Shown here: positions 42,667-52,060 of the stretch, one piece after another | Layout: the number at the start of each line of letters is the position of its first letter | Position numbering within the stretch: position 1 is the stretch's first letter | Assembly (NCBI RefSeq): GCF_024138125.1 | Contig: NZ_CP099993.1 | Location: 2,170,001-2,234,000 of the forward strand | Origin: Halorussus salilacus | Lineage (GTDB): Archaea; Halobacteriota; Halobacteria; Halobacteriales; Haladaptataceae | Length of the DNA stretch: 64,000 bases | Direction of reading: 5' to 3' | Notes under the pieces: model-generated | Told to the model about the DNA's origin: nothing | Seen by the model: only the letters and a program-made list of their open reading frames with translations | Databases searched by the model: none | Program-made: the position numbers and the translations under genes

Positions 42667-42914
42667 CGCTCCTCGACCGCGACCTCGTAGTCGTGGATGG
42701 TCGGGTTCGCCAGCAGGCGCTCGGCCATCTCCTCGGCGCGCTCGGACGCCGAATCCGCGGATTCGGCGTCCAGATCGAGTTCGAACTGGTCGGCCGAGCG
42801 CAGGCTCTCCAGATCGAATCCGAGCCGTTCGAGCGCCCGCTTGGTCGTCTCGGCCTCGGGGTCGAGGACGCCCTCCTTCAGGCGCACGGTGACCGTGGCG
42901 GTGTAGGCAGTCAT
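42663..42914 (-). CDS. purS: Phosphoribosylformylglycinamidine synthase, PurS subunit
   Basis: 83 residues, starting MTAYTATVTVRLKEGVLDPE, the standard PurS N-terminus, with TKRALERLGF and IHDYEVAVEE near the end. It bridges PurQ and PurL. ATGs further upstream are in frame, but the family start is at 42914. Confidence 0.93.
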   Translation of the reverse strand: MTAYTATVTVRLKEGVLDPEAETTKRALERLGFDLESLRSADQFELDLDAESADSASERAEEMAERLLANPTIHDYEVAVEER

Positions 42915-43113
42915 CACTCGGAGGTGGTCGTCCATGCTCAAAAGCTCTTTTGGAATCCGAATTCGTTGCACGAACGTGGATATGAGCGCGGTCGGGAGCG
43001 GCGGTGGCGGCTTCCGCCGTCCCCGCGGTCGCGGGAACCCCGCCCGCGGTAAGCCGACGATTCCCGGGCTAATCGGCGGATAACAAAGCTCCCGCCCCCC
43101 AAACGGGCACCAA

Positions 43114-44505
43114 ATGCGTTCTCGGGATGTCGTTCGGTTGCTGTTCGTCGGTCTCGTCGTCGCCGCCGGATTCGTCGTCGCCGCGGGCTACCTCTCTTCG
43201 GCCGACGAGTCCGGGTCGGACGGCCGACCCGAATTCGACGCCGGACCCCGCGACGGCGTCACCGTGGTCGCCACCGACTCGAATACGTGGCTCGGCGAGT
43301 CGAGCGAGGGACCGCGGGCGCGGGCCGAACTCGTCGCGTTCGCGCCGAACGGGAGCGTCCTCTACTACAACGACAGCCACACGCGCTACTGGGACGTCGA
43401 CCCCGTGCCGAACACCACCCGGTCGGTGATGTACGTCGCCGCCGACCACCTCAGCGCCTCGGAGTGTCACTCCGAGGAGGCCTGCACCCGGAACGTGGTC
43501 GAGCGGGCCAACCTCACCACGGGCGAGGTCGAGCGAATCTACTCGCGGGTCACGCCCGGCAAGTCCTCGACCCGGTGGCACGACGCCGACCGCCTCGACG
43601 ACGAGCGCCTCGTGGTCGCCGACATCGCCCGCGACCGGGTGTACGTCGTCAACACCACGACCGACATGATCGAGTGGGAGTGGGACGCCCAGCGGGACTT
43701 CTCGCTGGACAGCGGCGGGCCCTTCCCGGAGGACTGGACGCACCTCAACGACGTGGAGGTGCTCGACGACGGCACCGTCATGGTCAGCATGCGCAATCAG
43801 GACCAAGTCGTGTTCCTCGACCGCGAGGAGGGCGTCGTCGAGAACCGAACCCTCGGCGCAGAGGACGACTACGAGGTCCTCTACGAGCAGCACAACCCCG
43901 ACTACATCCCCGCCGAGGAGGGCGGTCCCGCCGTCCTCGTCGGCGACAGCGAGAACGACCGCGTGGTCGAGTACCAGCGCGATGGCGATTCGTGGGAGCG
44001 GACGTGGACGTGGTCGGACGCCCGGATGCAGTGGCCCCGGGACGCCGACCGCCTGCCGAACGCCCACACCCTCGTCACCGACTCGAACGGCAACCGGGTC
44101 TTCGAGGTCGACGAGGACGGCGAGGTGGCCTGGAGCGTCGACATCGCGTTCCCCTACGAGGCAGAACGCCTCGGCACCGGCGACGAGAGCGCGGGCGGGC
44201 CCGCAGCCAGCGAGGCGGGCATCGAGTCGAACCGTGGCGGTGGCGACGACGGCGACACCGACGCGGAGGTGGCCACCGCGGATTCGGGCGTCCTCGACCG
44301 GGCGTGGCTGGTCGTCGAGGACCTGCTCCCCGGCCGGACCGCGAACGCGCTGATGTACGTCACGCCGGTCTGGATGGGCGGCCCCGAGGTGCTCGCGGCG
44401 GGCGCGCTCGCGGTCGTCCTCCTGCTCTGGCTCCTCGCGGAGGCCTACTGGTCGAGGTGGTCGCTGTCGGTCCGCTCCCCGGTGTCGCTCTCCCGGCGGC
44501 GGTGA
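43114..44505 (+). CDS. Membrane-anchored arylsulfotransferase-like beta-propeller
   Basis: 463 residues. One N-terminal helix (about 7-28), an extracytoplasmic region of repeated beta-propeller strands (GVTVVATDSNTWLG, KSSTRWHDADRLDDERLVVADIARDRVYVVN, WTHLNDVEVLDDGTVMVSMRNQDQV, WPRDADRLPNAHTLVTDSNGNRVFEVD) and a C-terminal helix near 425-448. The His and Asp repeats match the ASST/arylsulfotransferase family in haloarchaea. The sulfate-transfer role is unproven. GGATAACAAAG (43078-43088) is a TATA at leaderless distance. Confidence 0.78.
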   Translation: MRSRDVVRLLFVGLVVAAGFVVAAGYLSSADESGSDGRPEFDAGPRDGVTVVATDSNTWLGESSEGPRARAELVAFAPNGSVLYYNDSHTRYWDVDPVPNTTRSVMYVAADHLSASECHSEEACTRNVVERANLTTGEVERIYSRVTPGKSSTRWHDADRLDDERLVVADIARDRVYVVNTTTDMIEWEWDAQRDFSLDSGGPFPEDWTHLNDVEVLDDGTVMVSMRNQDQVVFLDREEGVVENRTLGAEDDYEVLYEQHNPDYIPAEEGGPAVLVGDSENDRVVEYQRDGDSWERTWTWSDARMQWPRDADRLPNAHTLVTDSNGNRVFEVDEDGEVAWSVDIAFPYEAERLGTGDESAGGPAASEAGIESNRGGGDDGDTDAEVATADSGVLDRAWLVVEDLLPGRTANALMYVTPVWMGGPEVLAAGALAVVLLLWLLAEAYWSRWSLSVRSPVSLSRRR

Positions 44506-44811
44506 GGGGCCGTTTCGGCCGGTGAACCAACCGCCGGGAATCGGCCGGTGAACCAACCGCCGGGTGGGACTGAAAGGGGCCGCCCGCTCGCGTTTATGTA
44601 GTCGCCTCAGCGACCCCTATCGCGGGCCGGGCTGTGCGGAGAGGCCCGCGATATGTCGCTGAGCGACCGCGAGCGGGCGGGGGCTTTCTGGCGGTTCGTC
44701 GCCCCGTCTTCTGGGAGGGTGCGTAGCGAGCGGGCGGGGGCTTTCGGGCGGTTCGACGCCCTGCCTTCTGGGAGGGTGGACGACCTCGAAGCCTGTGGTC
44801 ACGAACGCGTG
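44506..44811. other. Intergenic region holding structured repeat A
   Basis: 306 bp between convergent genes. It starts with a 26-bp direct repeat (CCGGTGAACCAACCGCCGGG at 44520 and 44546), then repeat A copy 4, then an extra right arm (44722-44745) inside a roughly 57-bp tandem duplication. No protein gene is seen. Confidence 0.6.
44572..44688 (-). repeat. Structured repeat A, copy 4
   Basis: 117 nt. GAAAGGGGCCGCCCGCTCGCG at the left, CCGCGAGCGGGCGGGGGCTTTC at the right. On the minus strand, GTCGCTCAGCGAC is followed by ATA and then a GC stem, and the facing side reads CGCGA-TAGGGG-TCGCTGAGG, the same internal loop as in copies 1 and 5. The flank GGGTGGGACT before the left end matches other copies. 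Confidence 0.75.
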
Positions 44812-45339
44812 CTACCCGGTCTCGGTGGTCTCGCCCGCGTCGCGCTCGGAGACCATTTTGGGGTCGCCCCGGACCACCGCGAGGCCGCCGACGAGGAACG
44901 CCGCGCCCCAGACGAGAAAGAGCACGTCCCACAGCAGGACCCCGCCCGGTCCCTCGGGCCAGACGTGGTGGATACCGAGCAGGAAGTGGTTCACCGTCCC
45001 CTCCACGAGGTTGAACACGCCCCACCCGGCGACCGTGGCTCCGAGGAGGGCGCGACCCGACGGGGGGACGCCCGGAGCGCGCCACGCCCGCAGGACCAGC
45101 GCGACCCGGCCGACCGTGAACAGGTACGTCCCGGCGTGGAACAGGCCGTCCCAGAACACGTTCAGCCGCAGGTCGCTCGCGACGGCGGGGTCGGGGTGGG
45201 CGCTGAGCATGTGATGCCACTGGAGCAACTGGTGGAACACGATGCCGTCGAAGAACCCGCCGAATCCGACCCCGAGGACGATGCCCGCGCGCACGAGCGG
45301 CCTCGCGCGGTCGCTGACGTCGGTCAACCCCCCCAACAT
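44812..45339 (-). CDS. DUF2243 membrane protein
   Basis: 175 residues with four membrane helices. The DUF2243 pattern is clear: GGFFDGIVFHQLLQWHHMLS, DGLFHAGTYLFTVGRVALVL, FNLVEGTVNHFLLGIHHV. The many His, Asp and Glu residues at helix ends suggest metal or haem binding. The function is unknown in the literature I recall. Confidence 0.85.
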   Translation of the reverse strand: MLGGLTDVSDRARPLVRAGIVLGVGFGGFFDGIVFHQLLQWHHMLSAHPDPAVASDLRLNVFWDGLFHAGTYLFTVGRVALVLRAWRAPGVPPSGRALLGATVAGWGVFNLVEGTVNHFLLGIHHVWPEGPGGVLLWDVLFLVWGAAFLVGGLAVVRGDPKMVSERDAGETTETG

Positions 45340-45439
45340 GGCCCGAACGAGGACTCGCGCGTGGTTAGGCGTTGTGCCCGCTAGGAGACGTTGGACGGAA
45401 GATAGCCGTCACCGGTGGAATGGACTCCATGACGACCTC

Positions 45440-45525
45440 GAAAGCCCTCGCGCGCTCGCGGTCGCTCAGCGACATATCCTCCGCTCACTTCGTTCGCTCC
45501 GGATAGGGGTCGCGCGACCCCTTTC
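45440..45525 (+). repeat. Structured repeat A, copy 5 (short)
   Basis: 86 nt. GAAAGCCCTCGCGCGCTCGCGG at the left; the right end is GGTCGCGCGACCCCTTTC. The internal loop is GCGAC-ATA-TCC facing GGA-TAGGGG-TCGC. The right flank AGTCCCACCCGG matches copies 4 and 6. It lies between convergently oriented spacer ends, downstream of purC (minus) and upstream of the DUF2243 gene. Confidence 0.75.
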
Positions 45526-45623
45526 AGTCCCACCCGGCAGATGCGTCACCGGGCGCTTCGCGTGGCGTGTTTCACCGAGCGCGGCTGGTTCGAAAATCGG
45601 TCCGTCCGAAACGAGTCCCGAAC

Positions 45624-46649
45624 TCAGTAGTCGCGGACGGCCGCCACGGCGTCCTCCAGCGAAGGCGCGTCGAACAGGTCGCGGTCGACGTAGGCGTTCG
45701 TTCCGGCGGCGTAGAGGTCTCGCGCGGCCGAAATCAGCTCGTCGGGGAGGGGTTCGGGGTCTACGTCGCACAGCGATTTCCAGTCGGCGAGCCCCCGCGA
45801 CTTGGCGGTCGCCTTGGCCTCCGCCACCGCCTCGACCCACTCGGGCTGGGTGCGCTTGTGGTACTGGCGGAGGAACTCCTTGCTGACCTGCTGGCCGTGG
45901 AACGTGAAGCGGTTCTCGTCGAACGTGCCGACCACGTCGGCGACCCGAATCTCGCCGCCGACGTAGAGGCACTCGATCTTGCCGTCCTCGTGGGTGAGGT
46001 CGGCGGTTGCGGCGCGCTCGGTCACGACCCGGTTGACCTCGCGCGCGAGGGCTTCGAGGTCGGCCACGTCGGCCTTCCCGGCGATGCGGTCGGCCTCCTC
46101 GCGGGCGAGGTAGCGGTCGCTCTCCTCGTACTTCGTGGAGAACTCCACGATGGGCTGCTCCAGCTGGACCACGCCCTCGGGCCACTCGGGGAAGTCGAGT
46201 CCCACGTCAGCGGGGTCGGCGCGCTCGCGGAGGCTCGACCCTACGGGGACGCTGTTGCGGAACACGACCTCCAGCGGGACGAGGTAGTTGTCGCCCGCGG
46301 CGGCGTGGTAGGCGTCGTAGTCGTACTCCCGGCCCGACCGCGGCAGGTCGGGGACCTGCGTCAGGTCGATGGCCATCTCGGTCGGCGGGGAGTCGGCGTC
46401 GGCGAGGGCGACCGGCCCCGCCGACCCCTCCGGAACGACCCCCCGGTAGTGGGTCGGGACGCCCTCCTCCTCCAACAGCTCGAAGTTGAACGCGCCCATC
46501 GAACAGAGGCTCGCGCCCTTGTCGGGAATCTCGTCGGGCATCTTGCCCCAGTCGAACACCGAGTAGTCGTCGGTGAAGACGAACGACCCGCGCCCCAAGG
46601 CGCTCGGTGCCGGTTCCTCCTCGACGCGGAACTCCTTGACGCTCGTCAC
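45624..46649 (-). CDS. purC: Phosphoribosylaminoimidazole-succinocarboxamide synthase
   Basis: 341 residues. It ligates aspartate to CAIR with ATP in purine synthesis. The start [15 protein letters not shown] is read from a GTG at 46649 preceded by GCGGAGGCGG, a strong ribosome-binding site about 8 nt upstream; no ATG fits. Key blocks are [38 protein letters not shown] and the acidic DGKIECLY. It is divergent from arcS. Confidence 0.9.
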   Translation of the reverse strand: MTSVKEFRVEEEPAPSALGRGSFVFTDDYSVFDWGKMPDEIPDKGASLCSMGAFNFELLEEEGVPTHYRGVVPEGSAGPVALADADSPPTEMAIDLTQVPDLPRSGREYDYDAYHAAAGDNYLVPLEVVFRNSVPVGSSLRERADPADVGLDFPEWPEGVVQLEQPIVEFSTKYEESDRYLAREEADRIAGKADVADLEALAREVNRVVTERAATADLTHEDGKIECLYVGGEIRVADVVGTFDENRFTFHGQQVSKEFLRQYHKRTQPEWVEAVAEAKATAKSRGLADWKSLCDVDPEPLPDELISAARDLYAAGTNAYVDRDLFDAPSLEDAVAAVRDY

Positions 46650-46956
46650 CGCGACCGCCTCCGCGCAGTTTGCATGTACGAGGAGTGACCGCCGCCGGAC
46701 TAAGGCGTTTCCATTCCCGTGTGTATGTTTCCCCGAGGAGCCTCCGGAAGTATGCACGTCTGCGCATCAGAACTGGCGGGGGCGACCCGGCCGGACGGCC
46801 GGGTCGCCCCCGCCAGTTCCGGACTGCCCCCGCCAGTTCCGGACCGCTCCGGACCACTTTGGGCCGCTCCGGCCCGCTGTAACACCGGGACTGGACCCAA
46901 CGGAGCCGGAGCCGAATCTCGCAAGATAATTGCGTCTCCCGCCCCGACCGGAGGGT
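46650..46956. other. Divergent purC-arcS intergenic region
   Basis: 307 bp with no gene. It contains a 50-bp inverted repeat (46770-46819), two further direct copies of its right arm, and at the right end the arcS TATA-like AAGATAATTG (46923-46932). Confidence 0.55.
46770..46819. repeat. 23-bp inverted repeat, 4-nt loop, with extra arm copies
   Basis: GAACTGGCGGGGGCGACCCG GCC and its exact complement flank GGAC. GCCCCCGCCAGTTCCGGA then repeats directly (46806-46823 and 46825-46842). It lies between divergent promoters. Confidence 0.9.
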
Positions 46957-48708
46957 ATGACCGACTACTTCGAGGTCCACCACCGCGACGGCCCGGCCCG
47001 GGTCGCGGAGGTGCGCCTCTCCGAGCCGGTGACGACCCCGGCCATCGTCGACGATTTCATTTCTGACGCCGGAAGCCTCTGGGTCGATGACCGCGAACTC
47101 CCGGAGGGGAGCGACGACGAACTCACGGTCCTGCCCCATCGGGCGTTCCCGAGCGGGACCGACGAGGAGGTGATGGACTCCTTCGCGGTCGAGTACCCCG
47201 ACGTGGACTACCCGAGCGCGGCCGTCGTCGCGCCCGAGACCGCCGCCGACTGCGGCACCGACGCCTACGTCCTCTCGGGCGCGCAGGGGGTCGTGGGCCA
47301 CGGCGCGGGGTTCCGGGAGGCCATCGTCGAGACCCGGGAGGCGATTCCGGCCGACAGCGCGCTCTACCTGCCGGGCGTCGCCACGCCCGCGAACGTCGCC
47401 ACGCTCGTCTACGCGGGCGTCGACCTCGTGGACGCCGACCGCGCGGTCGTTGCGGGGTTGGAAGGGAGGTACCTCACGACCGAGGGCACCCACTTCTTGG
47501 AGGACCTCTCGGAACTCCCGTGTGCCTGCCCGGCGTGCCGAAAGCCCCTCTCGGAGTTCACCCGCGAGGACTGCGCCGAGCACAACGAGAACGCCCTGCG
47601 CGCCGAACTCGGCATCGTCCGCGAGCGCATCCGCGCGGGCCGACTCCGCGACTACATCGAAGGGCAGGCCCGCCACGACCAGTGGCTGACCGCCGCGTTC
47701 CGGGAGTTCGACCAGCAGTGGAGCTACGTCGAGGAGCGCGCGCCCGTCATCCGGGACGCCGAACTCTCGGCCGCGACCGAGGACACCCTGCGCAGAGTCG
47801 AGATTCAGCGGTTCGCCGACCGGGTGACCACGCGGTACACGAATCGGTTCGACAACCCCCTCGTGCTGGTGCCCTGCTCGGCGAAGAAGCCCTACAGCGA
47901 GTCCCAGAGCCACGGCCAGTTCCACGACGCCGTCCAGTTCCGGGGCCACACCGTCTCGATGACCTCGCCCATCGGGGTCGTCCCGCAGGAACTCGAACTC
48001 ACCTACCCGGCCCAGCACTACGACTCGGTGGTGACGGGTCGGTGGTCCGAGGACGAGAAGGAGTTCGTTGCCGCGGTCCTCCGGCGGTACCTCGAACGCA
48101 ACGACTATCCGCGAGTCATCGCCCACGTCCCGCCGGAGGGCTACCGCGAGGTCTGCGAGCGCGTCGAGGAGGCGCTGGGAATGGACTTTACGTACACCGT
48201 CTCGGACCACCCCACGACGACCGAATCCCTCGGAAATCTCATGCGCGCGCTCGACGGCGAACTCAAGTACGGCAAGCGCGAGCGCCAGCACAACACCGTG
48301 AAGGCCATCGCCGACTACCAGTTCGGTGACGGCGCGGGCGACGCCCTCTTCGAGGACATCCAGACCGAGAGCCGGTATCCCAAGCTCCGGGTTCGCGACC
48401 GCGAGGGCACCCAGCTCGCCGCGATGGTGCCCCAGTACGGCGTGCTCTCGTTCACCCTCGCGGGCGCTCGCCGGTGGGTCGAGAGCGAGGCCCCGACCAA
48501 GCGGGTCGAGATAGACGCCTTCGCGCCCCACGGCAGCGTGCTCGCGCCGGGCGTCGTCGACGCCGACGACGACGTTCGGGTCGGCGACGAGGTGGTCATC
48601 GAGGGCCCGAAGGCGTTCGCGGTCGGCCGCGCCGAGATGTCCGGTCCCGAGATGGCCGAGAGCACGCGGGGCATCGCCGCGAGCGTCCGACACGTCGAGG
48701 AGAAGTGA
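46957..48708 (+). CDS. arcS: Archaeosine synthase alpha subunit
   Basis: 583 residues. ArcS attaches lysine to preQ0-15 of tRNA, and RaSEA then completes archaeosine. The first half resembles an inactive TGT fold (SSEPVTTPAIV-type strands, CACPACRKPLSEF zinc-like site). The conserved core PCSAKKPYSESQSHGQFH lies at about 309-326. The C-terminal 75 residues form a PUA RNA-binding domain (TKRVEIDAFAPHGSVLAPGVVDADDDV...VIEGPKAFAVGRAEMSG). TATA about 28 nt upstream and a GGAGGG just before the ATG both support the start. Confidence 0.92.
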   Translation: MTDYFEVHHRDGPARVAEVRLSEPVTTPAIVDDFISDAGSLWVDDRELPEGSDDELTVLPHRAFPSGTDEEVMDSFAVEYPDVDYPSAAVVAPETAADCGTDAYVLSGAQGVVGHGAGFREAIVETREAIPADSALYLPGVATPANVATLVYAGVDLVDADRAVVAGLEGRYLTTEGTHFLEDLSELPCACPACRKPLSEFTREDCAEHNENALRAELGIVRERIRAGRLRDYIEGQARHDQWLTAAFREFDQQWSYVEERAPVIRDAELSAATEDTLRRVEIQRFADRVTTRYTNRFDNPLVLVPCSAKKPYSESQSHGQFHDAVQFRGHTVSMTSPIGVVPQELELTYPAQHYDSVVTGRWSEDEKEFVAAVLRRYLERNDYPRVIAHVPPEGYREVCERVEEALGMDFTYTVSDHPTTTESLGNLMRALDGELKYGKRERQHNTVKAIADYQFGDGAGDALFEDIQTESRYPKLRVRDREGTQLAAMVPQYGVLSFTLAGARRWVESEAPTKRVEIDAFAPHGSVLAPGVVDADDDVRVGDEVVIEGPKAFAVGRAEMSGPEMAESTRGIAASVRHVEEK

Positions 48709-48714
48709 CGGGCA

Positions 48715-48755
48715 CCCTCGCGGCCGGACGGTCGGCGACCGTCCGGCCGCGAGGG
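48715..48755. terminator. 19-bp hairpin after arcS
   Basis: CCCTCGCGGCCGGACGGTC and its exact complement flank GGC, 6 nt after the arcS stop. It would separate arcS from cofG, which has its own TATA-like CATTTTCCC. No T-tract follows directly. Confidence 0.5.
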
Positions 48756-48790
48756 CAAGCATTTTCCCGACGAGGCGACAATCCCGGACG

Positions 48791-49933
48791 ATGGCAGGTG
48801 CCGAGATTCCGGGGGCCGACGAGTACGGGGTGCACATCGCGTTCGACGACCGCGAGGTCGAGCGATTGCTCGGCATCGGTCCCGGGGACGTCGACCCCGC
48901 CGACGAGCTCACCTTCGCGAAGAACGTCTTCGTCCCGCTGACCACGGCCTGCCGGTACACCTGCACCTACTGCACCTACTTCGACCCGCCCGGGGAGGCG
49001 TCACTGCTCTCGCCCGAGGAGGTCGGCGACATCCTCGAAACCGGCGTCGACGCGGGCTGTACGGAGGCCCTGTTCACCTTCGGCGACGACCCCGACGACC
49101 GCTACGGCCGGATTCACGACCAACTGGAGTCGTGGGGCCACGACTCCATTCACTCGTACCTCCGGGAGGTCTGCGAACTCGCGCTCGACGCGGGCCTGCT
49201 GCCCCACAGCAACCCCGGCGACCAGACCCGCGAGCAGATGGAACTGGTCGCCGACGTCAACGCCTCGATGGGCGTCATGCTCGAAACCACGGCCGACGTG
49301 GGCGCGCACGCCGGACCGCGCCGGAAGTCGCCGGGCCAGCGGTTGAACACCATCCGGAACGCGGGCGAACTCGGGATTCCGTTCACCACCGGCATCCTCG
49401 TCGGCATCGGCGAGGACTGGCGCGACCGGGCCGAGAGCCTGCTCGCCATCCGCGAGCTACACGAGCGCTACGGCCACGTCCAGGAGGTCATCGTCCAGAA
49501 CGTCGTCCCGAACGAGCGCTCGACCTTCGAGCGCCCCTCCGTCGAGACCATGCGCCGGGTCGTCGCGATGGCCCGCTACTGCCTGCCCGAGGAGGTCTCG
49601 GTGCAGGTCCCCCCGAATCTCTCGCCGACGCGCGACCTGCTCGACTGCGGCGTCGACGACCTCGGCGGCGTCTCGCCCGTCACGGACGACCACATCAACC
49701 CCGACTACGCGTGGCCCGCGCTCCGGGAGTTAGAGGACATCGCCGACGAGGCGGGAGTCCCCCTGCGCGAGCGACTGCCGGTGTACCGGCGATATCTCCC
49801 GGCGGGGCTGGGCGGGGCGGGGGACGACGGGGAAGGAGACGACGAGGAGTGGGTCTCGGAGACGATTCGGGATGCCATCGCGGCCGACGACAGAGCAGGC
49901 AGGCGGTATCGCGCGGTTCTCGGCGCTCGGTAG
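48791..49933 (+). CDS. cofG: FO synthase subunit CofG (radical SAM)
   Basis: 380 residues. Together with CofH it makes 7,8-didemethyl-8-hydroxy-5-deazariboflavin, the chromophore of F420. The radical-SAM triad is CRYTCTYC (Cys54, 58, 61). HSNPGDQTREQMELVADVN, PFTTGILVGIGEDWRDR and VQVPPNLSP are family blocks. It is full length, in the same direction as arcS and convergent with the hydrolase and cofH. Confidence 0.94.
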   Translation: MAGAEIPGADEYGVHIAFDDREVERLLGIGPGDVDPADELTFAKNVFVPLTTACRYTCTYCTYFDPPGEASLLSPEEVGDILETGVDAGCTEALFTFGDDPDDRYGRIHDQLESWGHDSIHSYLREVCELALDAGLLPHSNPGDQTREQMELVADVNASMGVMLETTADVGAHAGPRRKSPGQRLNTIRNAGELGIPFTTGILVGIGEDWRDRAESLLAIRELHERYGHVQEVIVQNVVPNERSTFERPSVETMRRVVAMARYCLPEEVSVQVPPNLSPTRDLLDCGVDDLGGVSPVTDDHINPDYAWPALRELEDIADEAGVPLRERLPVYRRYLPAGLGGAGDDGEGDDEEWVSETIRDAIAADDRAGRRYRAVLGAR

Positions 49934-49950
49934 CCACTTGCCTCGACCGG

Positions 49951-50508
49951 TCACCGCAGGTACCGCATCTCGATTCCCGGCAACCGCTTGCGGACCGCGA
50001 CGTACACCACCGAGACGACGAGCCCCGCGACCGTCAGCCGCCGGACCCACCCGTCGAACAGCACCAGCCCCGGCACCGAGAGGACGGCCGCGGCCAGCAG
50101 GTCCTCGGGCGCGCCGTCGTAGCGAATCCAGCGCCGCGGGGCGACCCACCGCCCGGCGGGGTGGACGTACACCCCGCGGTCGTCGGTGGCCTCCCACGGC
50201 CGGAGTTCGAGGCCGCCGCCCGCGGCGTCGGCGACGCAGTGGACCGCGGCCGAGACGAGGAAGAACGCGACCGCGACCGTGGCTGGCGCGGGCGCGAGCA
50301 GGGCGGCCGCGGCCGTCGCGGCCGCGGCCGCCGAGTAGTAGACCGGGAAGTGCAGCGTCCGGCGGTGCTGGCCCGAGAGGAGGTCGAGGTCGGGGAAGAC
50401 GCCGCCCGCCATCCCCGCGAGCGCCGCGACTGGGGCCAACTCCGGCGCGAGCGCGACCAGCGGCGCGGCCAGCGTCACCCCCGCCGCGGCGTGGGTGGTT
50501 CCCATCAT
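49951..50508 (-). CDS. Metal-dependent membrane hydrolase (YdjM/DUF457 family)
   Basis: 185 residues, several hydrophobic helices. The family motif is MGTTHAAAGVTLAAPL at the start, with GGVFPDLDLLSGQHRRTLHFP and AVHCVADAAGGG, giving the His/Asp residues that bind metal. It begins one or two bases after the cofH stop, so it is in the cofH operon. Its substrate is unknown. Confidence 0.85.
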   Translation of the reverse strand: MMGTTHAAAGVTLAAPLVALAPELAPVAALAGMAGGVFPDLDLLSGQHRRTLHFPVYYSAAAAATAAAALLAPAPATVAVAFFLVSAAVHCVADAAGGGLELRPWEATDDRGVYVHPAGRWVAPRRWIRYDGAPEDLLAAAVLSVPGLVLFDGWVRRLTVAGLVVSVVYVAVRKRLPGIEMRYLR

Positions 50509-50509
50509 G

Positions 50510-51901
50510 TCAGTCGTCGGCGACAGAGGGGTCCGGAGCCGTCCGGTCGGGGTTCGGTGCCATCGGCGTGCCGTCGGCCGCGGGGCCGAGTTCCGGGCCG
50601 AACGGCGGGTCGTCGGGGTCGATTCTGCGCGTCTGGCGGTAGTCGGTCGAGCGCTCGACCGGGACCTTCCCCACCGCGGTTATCATCTCGACGTACTCCG
50701 CGAAGCTGCGGAACTCGCCGAACTCCCCGCCAGCGCGCTTGGTGATCTCCTCGGAGAGGATGGTGCCCATGAAGTCGTTCGCGCCGCAGGACAGCATCTT
50801 GAGTCCCTGCTCGTCGCCGTACTTGACCCACGACGACTGGATGTTCTCGACGTTGTCGAGGAAGAGCCGCGAGACCGCGATCATGAGTTCGTCCTCGTGG
50901 GTGGTCGCGCCCGCGTCGATGATTCCGCGCTCGGCGAGGGGCGTGTTGGGGTGGACGAAGGATAGGGGCACGAACTCCGTGATGTTGTCGGTCCGGTCCT
51001 GCAAATCGCGGATGCGCTTGAGGTGCATCACCCGGTGGGCCTCGTTCTCGACGTGGCCGTACATGATGGTCGCGGTGGTGTCGAGGCCGACCGCCGCGGC
51101 GGCCTCCATCGCCTCTATCCACTCGTCGCTCCCGATCTTTCCGGGGCAGATGACCGACCGGACCTCGTCGACCAGAATCTCGGCCGCGGTGCCCGGCACG
51201 CTGTCGAGGCCCGCGTCCTTCAGCCTGCGGTAGACCTCCTCGTAGGACCAGTCGGTGCCCCGGCGGGCGTGGTAGGCCTCCTCGGGCGTCATCGAGTGGA
51301 GGTGGAGGCCCTCGACGTCCATCGCCTCTACCTGCTCGACGTAGGTGCCGGGGTCGGTCTCGTACGCTTCGGGGGACTTGTAGTTGAGGTCCCCGCGGTC
51401 GCTCGATTCGAGGATTTCGAGGTGGTCGTCGTCGAGCGCCATCCCGGGGTGGAGGCCGCTGACCGACGTCACCTCGTAGATGCCCAGCTCGCGGGCCGCT
51501 TCGACGATTTCCCGGGATTCCTCGGGCGTCTTGGTGAACCCGCCGTGGTCGGCCTCGCTTCCCTGTTCAAAATTCTGTGCGGTGTCCTTGAAGTTACAGA
51601 ACAGACAGCCGGTGTTGCACGCGGTGGTGACGTTGTTGTTGAGGTTGGCGACGAACGTGACCTCCTCGCCGACCACCTCGGCCCGGCGGCGGTCGGCGGC
51701 CTCCAGCACCGCCTCCTTGCGCGCGAGGTCGATGCCCTCGCGGTCGGTGCCGGTCGTCAGGAGTTCGATGCCGTCGGCGACCGAGAGGCGCTCGCCGTCC
51801 CTGGCGGCCGCCAGCGCCGACTCGAACGACCGGTCGGTCTCGGGCACATGCTCGAAGTCGAATCGCCCGCGCGGGACGTTCGTCCGGGCCTCGTCTGCCA
51901 T
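50510..51901 (-). CDS. cofH: FO synthase subunit CofH (radical SAM)
   Basis: 463 residues. It condenses a tyrosine-derived radical with the 5-amino-uracil intermediate, upstream of CofG. The triad is CNTGCLFC (Cys95, 99, 102). VTSVSGLHPGMALDDDHLEI, GLHLHSMTPEEA, TATIMYGHVENEAHRV and EFVPLSFVHPNTPLAERG are family blocks. The ATG at 51901 has a TATA-like TTTTTACC at leaderless distance on the minus strand. The C-terminus carries a Pro/Asp-rich extension. Confidence 0.94.
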   Translation of the reverse strand: MADEARTNVPRGRFDFEHVPETDRSFESALAAARDGERLSVADGIELLTTGTDREGIDLARKEAVLEAADRRRAEVVGEEVTFVANLNNNVTTACNTGCLFCNFKDTAQNFEQGSEADHGGFTKTPEESREIVEAARELGIYEVTSVSGLHPGMALDDDHLEILESSDRGDLNYKSPEAYETDPGTYVEQVEAMDVEGLHLHSMTPEEAYHARRGTDWSYEEVYRRLKDAGLDSVPGTAAEILVDEVRSVICPGKIGSDEWIEAMEAAAAVGLDTTATIMYGHVENEAHRVMHLKRIRDLQDRTDNITEFVPLSFVHPNTPLAERGIIDAGATTHEDELMIAVSRLFLDNVENIQSSWVKYGDEQGLKMLSCGANDFMGTILSEEITKRAGGEFGEFRSFAEYVEMITAVGKVPVERSTDYRQTRRIDPDDPPFGPELGPAADGTPMAPNPDRTAPDPSVADD

Positions 51902-52060
51902 CACTCGCTACGTGGGTTGGGAGGGGTAAAAACCGCGGGGGTTGCGGCATGGCGACGCAGTCGGGTGTCTTCGTCCGTCTGGTGAATCCGTAGCTGGTCG
52001 CTCAGTCGTGTCTCTCCCGAACTCAGTCGTGTCCCTCCCGAATTCTGGTACGAGCGCTTA

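Noticed and set aside
44519-45530. Repeat A copies 4 and 5 as ends of one transposon around the DUF2243 gene
   Set aside because: They are inverted relative to each other, but each copy is complete, no transposase is present and target duplications are not visible.
46207-48966. 919-codon minus-strand frame across arcS
   Set aside because: It is antisense to arcS with no domain; purC ends the real minus-strand coding nearby.
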